Assembly (NCBI GenBank): GCA_019400425.1
Contig: JAFREE010000278.1
Coordinates: 1-19,639 of the forward strand
DNA from: Hymenochaete sp. R1
Lineage: Eukaryota; Basidiomycota; Agaricomycetes; Hymenochaetales; Hymenochaetaceae
Direction: 5' to 3'
Length of the DNA: 19,639 nt
Shown here: positions 1 to 8,517 of the stretch, piece by piece
How positions within the stretch are numbered: position 1 is the first letter of the stretch
How the letters are laid out: the number at the start of each line of letters is the position of its first letter
Notes under the pieces: model-generated
The model's database searches: none
Seen by the model: only the letters and a program-made list of their open reading frames with translations
What the model was told of the DNA's origin: nothing
Position numbers and translations under genes: made by a program

Positions 1-1590
1 GACCCTTTGCCACTCTTTTGATGCACTACCGAGCAATGAACTTCGGTTCAAGCGAATAAAGAGTTCGGCGAGTTCATCCGGAATATTCGATTTAATTCTC
101 TGTGGCACTGAAATCGAGGTCGAAACAAATGGGTCGTCTGCGAACATTGGCATTTCTTTCACGTATTGACGCAGGGGAACGATTGAAGCATCCCAACAAA
201 CAAAATACTTGTCCCCATCAAGGTCCCTGCTAATAAAAATGAACAAAGCGGAATGTTAATATTTTCATATATGAGATGCTCACCCGTCTCCGATGAATTT
301 TGTTATAGTTGTTGCGCATTTATGAGGGAACACTAGCAAGTAAGCTTTAACAACTATTTGCGCCTTATGGACAACAACACTCACCGATGCAGTTGGTTTA
401 GAAGGACAGATGCGGAATTTCAACAGACGTTAAAACACGAATATCCGCTATGAGGTCAGCGAACACCATATGGTGACTTTCCGGATCGAGTTTCACCTGA
501 TGGCAGGTAGCATGGATTTCTGACAAATTTGCCAAGACTTAGCGTCCGGGCGTTAACATTTTCAAAGTACTTTGTGCCTGATGAAGCTTACCGCGAAACG
601 AGTACGTCGCCCTTGATGGCTCCTTTTCTAGACGGAAGGTTTATATACACTTCCTCGTCACGCAAGGCGCCTATCTCGTCGACAATACCAAAAACATAAC
701 AAGAATCCTGAGGTTGAATTCAGGCGAACACTTAATTCTCAAAGTGAGGGCACTCACATCGATGGTAAAATTAAGTTTCTTCTTCAACGAGGAGTATTGC
801 AAAGCTTGGTACCGACGAACCAAAGATTGGAGATACGGTTCGTCTATGCCATGCCCCGCTTTGAACATCTCATATGCTATTTTAAAATGTCAAAATGGTT
901 CGAAAGAAGCAATGCTATGACTTCCCATCTTTGAAGTACCCAGACGGACCGCTGTCTCCGTTACTTAACATACGCTCAAAATAGGAGAGAGCGCGTCCAT
1001 GGTCAGTAGCGAGGGACTTGATATCCTCGAGGTGACGTCCCAGAAGAGTCTGAAGAGGCTTTAATTCAGCTAAGTAAGCCGCGTACGTCATTCGCATTTG
1101 ATAGACAAAATGCGTGCCTTGATGAGTTTCCTGTCTAAAGTTAGGAGCAGAATAATGAATCCATGGTTGATTCGCGCAGGAGTTGGGTCATGCGAAATTC
1201 TATTTACTTCGATGTCTCGGGGACCGCCCTCATACTTTAGCATTGAGCCACGAAACCCGAGCTTGAGCTTATAACAAGTGCATCCAGACTTGTGTTTGAC
1301 GCAAAGAGCCTCGAAAAGGTCGTCTGGATATGCGACCAAAAGACCTTTTACCCCGCCGATGCGGATCTGAAAGACTGCATATGCTGTGAGAGTGATATAT
1401 GGAAATCAATTGTTCAATGCCTACCTGTTGTACCATTCAACAATCCGAGCTGCGTACTTCCCTGGCACACTCTTTGGGTACCATCCAGGTCATCGGGCAG
1501 AGCCAAAGTTTCTTCAGTAACCAGTTCTTCTTTTCGCGGCAAAAAATGACGTACCCATCCTTAATGCTAGCTTCGGTCAACTCCATGAAA
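1..1590 (-). pseudogene. RNA-dependent RNA polymerase (QDE-1/RDR family), 3' part, broken
   Basis: Cellular RNA-dependent RNA polymerases make double-stranded RNA for RNA silencing. Read on the minus strand and spliced at consensus GT-AG introns, this region gives the family's core in the right order: IRIGGVKGLLVAYPDD (from 1366 down), EPYLQSLV (758-876), YVFGIVDEIG (592-707), RNPCYLPSADIRVL (385-519), CIVFPHK (284-332) and the catalytic GDGDLDGDKYFVCWD (DLDGD at 211-225). Introns at 227-283, 333-384, 448-496, 520-591, 708-757 and 1367-1424 join these pieces in phase. An in-frame TAA at 398-400 falls between the DIR motif and the FPHK motif. A second possible stop (TGA, 1437-1439) depends on an uncertain upstream exon. 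The frame also changes between about 877 and 1145, which I could not fully resolve. The gene runs off the left edge. The family call is firm; pseudogene status rests mainly on the TAA. Confidence 0.85.
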
Positions 1591-1859
1591 ATATACCTAC
1601 GAAGGTGTAATTAAGACGTGAGTGAGATCAAAGGGCGAAAGCGTCCGCTCTTCTACATTTATCGATGCAAGTGCGACTGTGGGGAATTCGGATTTCGATG
1701 AAGAGAAGAGCAAGGTCGAGGGACGGAGGCAAAGAAAAGGTCTGCCACGAAAACTCACGTGCGCGCGTTGTACAATAGCCTAGTTTAGTATCAAACTCAC
1801 TGCCGTCTCGCCATCTCCTTGCACTACAAATGCATCAAAGTTCATGACCCCATACATCC
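1591..1859. other. Upstream flank of the RdRP fragment, no gene seen
   Basis: This stretch lies on the 5' side of the minus-strand RdRP fragment. I found no convincing continuation of the RdRP N-terminal half and no other recognisable reading frame. It may hold a decayed exon. Confidence 0.4.
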
Positions 1860-2255
1860 ATCACAAATTTTCAAATTTATTCTAAATATATTTTTTCATT
1901 GTTGACAAGCAAAAATTAAATTATAATTTTTAAAATTTCAGACACGTGGATTTATAATGTGTTTATTAATAAAACTTTAACCAAGCTCTGAAATATATAC
2001 TCAAATCTTATTCTTGGAATTTCTGAGAATGTTTTATTCATTTTGCTCATGTATTTTCCCTGTTAATATACTTTGAACATAAGTACAGATTTTTGTTTTA
2101 TTTTTTTGGAATAGAAATTTTGCGAAATATTTTTGATTTTTCTGCCTGCATAAAGCAAAGCAATTTTTTTGAATTCAAATGAAAATATATTTGGAAATTA
2201 TTTGTGCTTAATTCAATAAAAAGTTCTTTAAAATTATTTCCAAGAAAAAGTAAAA
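1860..2255. other. AT-rich island
   Basis: About 400 bp consisting largely of A/T runs and lacking any long frame, in contrast to the mixed or GC-rich sequence on both sides. It ends exactly where an array of 11-bp tandem repeats starts. It could be a degraded insertion or a low-complexity spacer. No terminal repeats were recognised. Confidence 0.7.
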
Positions 2256-2320
2256 CCGCTAGAGGACCGCTAGAGGACCGCTAGAGGACCGCTAGAGGAC
2301 TGCTAGAGGACTGCTGGAGT
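2256..2320. repeat. 11-bp tandem repeat array (CCGCTAGAGGA)n
   Basis: Four exact head-to-tail copies of CCGCTAGAGGA (2256-2299) are followed by one copy with C2 changed to T (2300-2310) and a more diverged copy (2311-2320). The decay is polar, towards the right. It abuts the AT-rich island and resembles a small minisatellite. Confidence 0.95.
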
Positions 2321-2804
2321 AGGGATCCGCGGTTAATGTAATTATACCATAGCATAATCAAAATTATGTAGTGTGAGTAGTTGTAATTAGATACTGAGTT
2401 ACTATGCACACCCATATTATGCTCCTCAACGAAGAAATCGAAGGTGTAAGTACGGGTGGAGGATTCGTGGTCTATGAGGAGATGCATTTATGGAGGTGCA
2501 GATCAATTACTGGCACATTGACATGTTGAGAAAAGAGAAGACATACAACAATGTTTGAGAGAGGAGCTCATTCTGTTGGCATAGTTGAATCGCTAATTCG
2601 AGTGAGCACAAGGCTGTTGCCGGGGCCATAAAAGAAGGGAATGGAGGATATGCCGGTAATCATCCATCCATATCTGCTCCCTCCCCCCCTTCTTTTATCA
2701 TCATCGGAATTCGAGTCCACAGGTCCTTCCTTTGCGCGTTCAGACAGCTTGAATGCAAAAGTCGATGGTTTGTCGCGTTGTTCTTACACCTCACTTATCG
2801 TCTC
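2321..2804. other. No supported gene
   Basis: Short frames exist on both strands (for example plus strand from 2641), but none has recognisable domain content, splice structure or family resemblance. I see no RNA gene or repeat here. Confidence 0.5.
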
Positions 2805-3026
2805 TCATTTCCCGCCCTTGTTTATGGCTGTTCCCTCGAGCCAGGACTTCAATGTCTCTATACACTCTGAAGGAAAGGCGGTCAAATCTTCACAGATGTT
2901 GGAAACGTCCATAATCTGATCCTCAAACGCACGAACTGTGATACACACCGGAAATGAATGATCGCGGTGGACGCCTGAAAGGCGGCCAAATGCGATGTCC
3001 AGTCGCGCTTGGAACTTTTGTTGAAA
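2805..3026 (-). pseudogene. Unidentified coding-like segment
   Basis: A 73-codon open stretch on the minus strand, ending at a TGA at 2805-2807. It has the feel of a real protein: amphipathic, with aromatic and acidic positions, for example DIAFGRLSGVHRD followed by VRAFEDQIMDVSNICEDL. A stop (TAG) sits immediately upstream at 3027-3029. A second open stretch in another frame continues upstream to about 3115 (LRKLEVTRNYLLCAVQ). I do not recognise the family. Both pieces are on the same strand as the RdRP fragment and upstream of it, so they could be remnants of its 5' half, but no diagnostic motif shows that. The frame changes suggest decay. Confidence 0.3.
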
Positions 3027-3119
3027 CTACCATGCACTTGGTACTGAGGCCGTTGAACTGCACAGAGCAAATAATTGCGGGTGACTTCAAGTTTGCGCAG
3101 CACTACTGGTAGTAGGGGG

Positions 3120-3587
3120 TCATATCAGCGGAACGTGAGACAACAACAACGACTGCATCACCGTAGAGATCAATAACTTGATTATCAGAGGACGATGGAC
3201 CCCTCAAACTGCCCGGGCATGCTCAGAACCAAATGCCATACATTTTGCACGTTCGACATCTTCGCCCGATAGAGAGCGGGGTATGTCCTCAAAAATTCGA
3301 AATGAAGCTCAAGTCTTGCAAGTCTGCCGGTGTTTAGTTTGCCGAATCCTCCTCCAATGGCGACTCGAAAAAAAGCGCGGCAGACTCGGAAACGATGACG
3401 GAAGGTGACAAAAGAGTCACGGACAACGGCAGCAGCCTGAGACACGTGTTGATTGTAACGCGAACGCTGCTGTAGGCTCCAATTTCAACCGTTGCGATGC
3501 ATCACCTTAAGAGAGAGCGTTTTGCATATAGAAAGTATGTTACCGAGATATAATTATCATTCAAAAAATTGACCACAATCATGTAGG
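3120..3587. other. Left flank of the copia element, no supported gene
   Basis: A minus-strand frame at 3185-3445 is open but carries no motif I recognise. This sequence does not continue the APC1 reading found on the far side of the retrotransposon, which matters for how the element came to lie here. Confidence 0.45.
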
Positions 3588-3824
3588 TGTTAGATATCCG
3601 TTTGGTGACACGGTCCGTACAAGGTGGTCGAGCGAGTCTCAGCCGCCACCCCTTGGTTGTATGTATCGATCGGTATCTTTATTTCGATGCTCCGGGTTAC
3701 TTGCTCCATTCATCGTTCCTATCTGAGACACGTCGAGTTATTTAATAGAACAGTTGATTGACCATGTAAAGCCATCGTTTTGGCTATTCTTTCTATTACT
3801 TACTTACGGCGTAATAAGTCTTCA
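3588..3824 (+). repeat. 5' LTR
   Basis: Matches 8280-8516 at 234 of 237 positions. The three differences are at LTR positions 5, 14 and 22. It begins TGTTAGATATCC and ends AAGTCTTCA. Confidence 0.97.
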
Positions 3825-3836
3825 GGTTATGAGCCT
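3825..3836 (+). promoter_or_regulatory. Primer-binding site, initiator tRNA-Met anticodon type
   Basis: GGTTATGAGCCT starts at the first base after the 5' LTR. It is complementary to the anticodon stem-loop of eukaryotic initiator tRNA-Met (…GGCUCAUAACC…), not to the tRNA 3' end. This is the half-tRNA priming arrangement known from copia and Ty5. The match is seen directly; the priming mode is inferred from the family. Confidence 0.8.
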
Positions 3837-3890
3837 TGGCTCCCGATAAACGCAAAGCCAATAAGAAGTAAAAACGATCACACACGTACC

Positions 3891-5086
3891 ATGTCTTCCA
3901 CGACTCAAGATACCTTACCATCAACCGTGCCAAAGCTCGACCCATCAGGGTCAAACTGGCTCATCTACAGACTTCGTTTCACCTAGGTTGTGAAAGCGAA
4001 GGGTAAATGGGGCCATTTTGACGGGACGGTGTTTCGACCTCAGGCGGTCGATGTTGCTGCTGGTATGGTTGGAAGTGAGAATGCGGAAGGTGTTGATGAA
4101 GCTGTGGCGCTCCTAGCCGCACAACAACAGTGGAGTGCTGAAGAAGATGTCGCGCTGTACTTGCTGTCGCAGCGCATCCCAGATTCCTAGTTGATTCGTC
4201 TTGAACGCTTTGCCACCTGCGCAGAAGGACGGACAGCACTCACCGGAGAGTTCACCCAAAAGTCTGTCTTTGCCCAAACTGCGCTGCGAGCCGACTTCCT
4301 AGGTACAAAGTGCCCTGATGGAGGAAATGTTCGTGAGCACCTGGACGACCTACGAACCCGTCGCGAGACATTGATGCAGTCGGGAGTGGAGATCTCACCT
4401 GCCGGCTTCCGATCCACGATCATCTCTTCCCTGCCAAAGTATTTGGCTGGCTTTGCGTCTGCCCAACTCACAGCAGCCCAAATCACTGCAAGGGGGTTCG
4501 CCATGATGTCCCTATCCAACAACCAAAATCAGTTCACAGCCGAAACATTGCAGCAGATGCAGGAAGTTGACCCCGATGTACTTATCCACATCATCTCCGA
4601 TGAGTATGACAGAATCCAACGAGACCGAGTGAATAGGTCTGCAGATGCCAAATCCAAGCCTAAAGGAAAGGACGAGGCACTGGCTGTGTCAGATGGGCGA
4701 AAGTCAAGCTCCAATGACAAGAAGGAAAAGAAGAAGCTACGAGGCGTCTGTTGGGGCTGTGGAATGGATGGGCATCTGCGAAGGGACTGTCCGGAGAAAG
4801 CCAAGTCGACAAAGTCCACTGAATCCGTCAATGCTGTTGAATCTGATTCTGATGGCGTATGGATGGTCGATGGTGATATTTCACTGGTCATGCCAATGGC
4901 AACGCGTCACGATAAACGGATCCTGCTGGACTCCGGAACCACCAGACACATATCACCATACCGTGACGACTTTGTGACATTTACTGAGATCCCAGCAAAG
5001 CGTCTGACCGCGGCCAACCAAGGAATATTCTTGGCGACAGGTGAAGGGACAATGGCGGTTCCCTTACACCCGGGGGGGGGGGGGGG
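3891..5086 (+). pseudogene. gag: copia Gag and protease region, two nonsense codons
   Basis: The probable start is ATG 3891, reading MSSTTQDTLPST. Gag would coat the element RNA and the protease would cut the polyprotein. The same frame stays open to 5086 apart from TAG at 3984-3986 (before VVKAKGKWGHFDG, a typical copia Gag stretch) and TAG at 4188-4190. A CCHC zinc knuckle (CWGCGMDGHLRRDC, C-x2-C-x4-H-x4-C) lies at 4749-4790. The protease active site LLDSGTTRHIS follows, with the catalytic Asp codon at 4929. The frame is lost in a 15-G run at 5072-5086. A lysine/serine-rich segment just before the knuckle probably helps bind RNA. Confidence 0.9.
5072..5086 (+). repeat. Poly-G homopolymer (15 G) in the coding region
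   Basis: Fifteen consecutive G residues lie between the protease motif and the integrase N-terminal domain. The reading frame before the run and the frame after it (from KLILKDVLYAPK) differ, so the run length is the frameshift. It could be true slippage or a sequencing/assembly error. Confidence 0.95.
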
Positions 5087-6240
5087 CTCGGAAGCTCATC
5101 CTTAAGGATGTTCTTTATGCGCCAAAGGTGTCCGCCGCCCTTATCTCGATTGGTTCACTGACAAAGGATTGGCTGTCCTTTGCATTCCGTGATGATGGTT
5201 GCGAAGTTAGAAGTCCATTGGGCTTGGTGCTAGGCCGGGTTGGGAGAACGGAACGCAACCTGTATAAGGTTGGTGATGAGGACGAGGGAGATGAGGACGA
5301 GGTTGTGGCGCCGTTGAAGAATTACCGCTTATGGAATGGCACTCTCGAATGGGGCATATTGCTCCTTCCTCGAGTCGGCACCGGAAGCCAAGCAGGGTGT
5401 CCTTGGTATTCGAATCTCCCCAGGATCTACCGAATCCTTCTGCGAGCATTGTGCGTATGGCAAAGCAACCCGCGAACCGATAAGGAAGTTCAAAGAGAGC
5501 GAACGGGCAAAGAAGTTTGGTGATCTCATTCATTCTGATGTTTGGGGACCGTCTCCTACCGAATCCTTGAGAGGGAAGAAGTATTATGTTTCCTTTGTTG
5601 ACGATGCAACTCGCATGACATACCTATACTTCCTACGCCGAAAGTCCGAGGTCCCGAATGCCTTCAAGCTCTTTGAGTCCCTTTGCCAGACCCAGTATGG
5701 TGCCAAGATTCGTGTGCTCCATTCAGACCGAGGGGGCGAGTACAAGGGGGAGGAGTTCGTGCAGTACCTCCAATCCAAGGGCATCGTACAGAAGTCGACG
5801 GTCCATGACACCCCTGAACACAATGGTGTCTCCGAACGCCTTAACCGAACCTTGCTAGAACGAGCTCGAGCAATATTACACGAAAGTAGTCTGCCCAAGT
5901 TCCTCTGGGCCGAGGCCATCCGGCATGTCGTATGGTTGAAGAACCGTACTCCAACCAAAGTCCTAAAAGGAAAGACACCATAAAAGCACTGCACGGTTCC
6001 AAACCGTCGATGGAAAGCGCCAGAGTCTGGGGCGAAGAATGTTGGGTTCACACCAAAGACGGCTCAAAGCTTTCCAATAGGGCAGCAAAAGGACAATGGA
6101 TCGGAATTGACCAATTTTCCCAAAATGGTCATAGGATCTATTGGAAAGATAAACGATCAATAACAGTCGAACGAAGTGTAATCTTCCGCGATCCTCGTCT
6201 CGAGGGGGAGAGTATGGATGAAATCGAAACTCGAATCACT
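5087..6240 (+). pseudogene. copia integrase region, several frameshifts
   Basis: Integrase inserts the cDNA into the host genome. The pre-integrase HHCC zinc domain is split over three frames: a first frame up to the acidic DEDEGDEDE stretch, a short second frame with WHSRMGHIAPSS (5337-5372), and a third frame with CEHCAYGKATREP. The third frame carries the catalytic core: HSDVWGP (Asp codon 5537), HSDRGGEY (Asp codon 5726) and SERLNRT (Glu codon 5834), with 35 residues between the second Asp and the Glu, a classic DD35E. That frame stops at a TAA in 5981-5983, where about one base appears to be missing, since the next frame continues the family's ALHG…VWG…WVH sequence. No domain is wholly absent. 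Confidence 0.9.
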
Positions 6241-8272
6241 CACCCAAAACAACCAGTAAACCCGTCAACCACAATTCCATATCATGCGGATCACTTCCCC
6301 TCCGTACCGTCCGAAGGCTTTGTCACCGCACCAGAATCTCTCGAAAATGGTGATAATGCGGCCGAAGAAGGCCAGGCCAGCGACGACAAGCAAGATGTCA
6401 CCAACAGTAACGTCATGCACCAGGGTGTAGTACCAATGGACCATGGCATGGGCAAGAGCGCTGAAGCCGAAATTGAGACCATACAACCATTAGTTCGAAG
6501 GTCGTCAAGGATCAGGAAGGAATCCCCATATCTCAAACGGTTAGCAATGGGCGAGGGTGTAGTATCCCAAAGACCAAGTGATGGTCCCCTTCCGAGAGGC
6601 GTATCCGCACCACCAAAGACGACGGAGGAAGCCGAAGTCTTGGTTAATCATGCTGAGGAATATGAGATGGCGGCGGCGGTGAGTGAGGTGGTTGGAATAG
6701 AACCGTTGACGTTGATGGAGGCTAGGAGGCAACCGGAGTGGCTGCAGTGGGAGGAAGCCATCCGGGAGGAGTTCAGGAATCACGAAAAGGCCGGTACGTG
6801 GACTGTGGTGGATGCACCTGCTGGTGTTCGACCCATTGGCTCGAGGTTTGTTTCTAAGAACAAAATGGACGCCGGTGGAAACGTCGTCAAACGCAAAGCT
6901 CGACTGGTGGCCCAGGGGTTCAGCCAGGTAGCGGGTGTTGATTATTTTGACACCTTCGCGCCAGTTGCAAAACTCTCCTCCGTTCGTGCCATCCTTGCCA
7001 TGGCAATTCAGTTGAATATGGAGCTGCACCAGGTGGACGTGAAGGCAGCCTTCCTGAACGGAGTGCTGGAAGAGAACGAAAGTGTCTACATGACATGACG
7101 CTACCGCGTGGTTGGGTTGGGAAGGACTCCCAAATAGGAAAGTGTTGCGATTACGAAAGGCGATCTACGGACTCAAGCAAGCAGGCCGAAGATGGTACGA
7201 ACGTCTATGTTCCATTCTCTGCAACTACCTCCACTTCACCAAAAGCGACGCCGACCAAGCAGTCTTTTTCAAGCGCGAACATGAACTGCTCACTATCCTA
7301 GCAATACACGTAGACGACTGCTCAATTGCAGCCTTAAACAACGAACTCGTCCATACTTTCAAACGACAACTGGCCCAGCACGTAGACATAACCGACCTAG
7401 GGGAACTCCATTGGTTCCTGGGCATTCAAGTGCGAAGAAACCGCGAAAAAAGGGCACTTGGCCTCTCCCAGAAGTCCTATATTGAGGCCATACTCAAAAG
7501 GTATGGATTTGAAGACCTCAAGCCGGTCTCTACTCCGATGGAAGCCAACAAGGTCTTCTCGACCTCCCAGGCACCTCAGACGTCACAGGAGCAGGCGGAC
7601 GTGAAGCACTTCCCGTTTCGAGAAGCTGTGGGCTCACTGATGTATGCCGCAATGGCCACTAGACCAGATATCGCGTTCGCAGTAAGCATACTTTCACGTT
7701 TTGCTTGTAACCCAGGACCTGCACACTGGGAGGCCGTAAAACGTGTCTTTCGGTATCTCAAGGGAACCAACGAGTTGTGGCTAACGTACGGAGGTGGGGA
7801 AACCGAGGCAACGGTCGGCTATGCGGCCGATGGAAATATGCAGGAGGATAGGTACGCCATCTCTGGCAATGCATTCGTACTCAACGGGGGAGCAATTTCA
7901 TGGTTGTCGAAACGTCAAGAGATCATCTCGCTCTCCACCACTGAGAGTGAATACGTCTCGGTCACCCATGCTGCTAAGGAAGGACTCTGGCTTCGTCAAC
8001 TGCTAGGCCAAGTATTCCAGAACATCGACCAACCAACCGTCCTCCTTTCAGACAACCAATCGGCCATAGCGCTGGCCAAGGAAAACAGATTTCACGCAAG
8101 AACGAAACACATCGACACTCGATTCCATTTTATACGCTGGACGATTCAGTAGTGTGTAATTCGACTCATTTACTGTCCTACCGACAACATGGTGGCCGAC
8201 ACCCTTACTGAGGCGCTACCGAGCTTCAAAATCAAACATTTTGCGGCCAAACTCGGACTCGCAACACCTTGA
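6241..8272 (+). pseudogene. copia reverse transcriptase and RNase H region, broken
   Basis: After an acidic, serine-rich linker, the RT begins near LTLMEARRQPEWLQWEEA (6709). It continues through SRFVSKNKMDAGG, KARLVAQGFSQ, DYFDTFAPVAK and HQVDVKAAFLNG. At 7098 a TGA ends the frame. Two exact 5-bp tandem duplications (ATGAC at 7089-7098; GGTTG near 7110-7119) account for the shift to the next frame, which has RLRKAIYGLKQAGRRWYERL and the polymerase box IHVDD (Asp codons 7313 and 7316; HVDD instead of the usual YVDD). RNase H follows with ISLSTTESEY and LSDNQSAIAL, then the C-terminal YCPTDNMVADTLT. An in-frame TAG at 8150-8152 cuts the last 40 residues. The family's normal end is TGA 8270-8272. 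Confidence 0.93.
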
Positions 8273-8279
8273 GGGGGAG
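8271..8279 (+). promoter_or_regulatory. Polypurine tract
   Basis: GAGGGGGAG ends immediately before the TG of the 3' LTR. This is the expected place for the plus-strand primer of an LTR retrotransposon. It overlaps the last bases of the pol stop codon. Confidence 0.85.
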
Positions 8280-8516
8280 TGTTGGATATCCGATTGGTGA
8301 TACGGTCCGTACAAGGTGGTCGAGCGAGTCTCAGCCGCCACCCCTTGGTTGTATGTATCGATCGGTATCTTTATTTCGATGCTCCGGGTTACTTGCTCCA
8401 TTCATCGTTCCTATCTGAGACACGTCGAGTTATTTAATAGAACAGTTGATTGACCATGTAAAGCCATCGTTTTGGCTATTCTTTCTATTACTTACTTACG
8501 GCGTAATAAGTCTTCA
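8280..8516 (+). repeat. 3' LTR
   Basis: Matches the 5' LTR at 234 of 237 positions. It begins TGTTGGATATCC and ends AAGTCTTCA. Sequence on its right side is unrelated to that after the 5' LTR, which fixes the boundary. Confidence 0.97.
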
Positions 8517-8517
8517 A

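Larger units (their letters stand above)
3588..8516 (+). mobile_element. Ty1/copia LTR retrotransposon, full length but inactive
   Basis: The element is 4929 bp, bounded by two 237-bp direct LTRs that start TG and end CA. It has a primer-binding site directly after the 5' LTR and a purine tract directly before the 3' LTR. Internal order is gag with zinc knuckle, aspartic protease, integrase, reverse transcriptase and RNase H. Integrase ahead of RT defines copia (Pseudoviridae) rather than gypsy. The polyprotein is interrupted by three in-frame TAG codons (3984, 4188, 8150) and several frameshifts, so this copy cannot make a full Gag-Pol. The 5 bp outside each end differ (GTAGG on the left, AGTGG on the right), so no target-site duplication is visible. 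Confidence 0.97.

Noticed and set aside
2805..3115. Possible N-terminal half of the RdRP gene
   Set aside because: Strand and position fit, and LRKLEVTRNYLL faintly recalls an RdRP segment, but no diagnostic motif follows and the frames do not join.
3178..3445. Overlapping open frames on both strands left of the copia element
   Set aside because: They show no recognisable domain, splice pattern or conserved motif, and they do not extend the APC1 reading.
3588..8516. An active, autonomous copia element
   Set aside because: Nonsense codons and multiple frameshifts in gag, integrase and RT rule out a full polyprotein from this copy.
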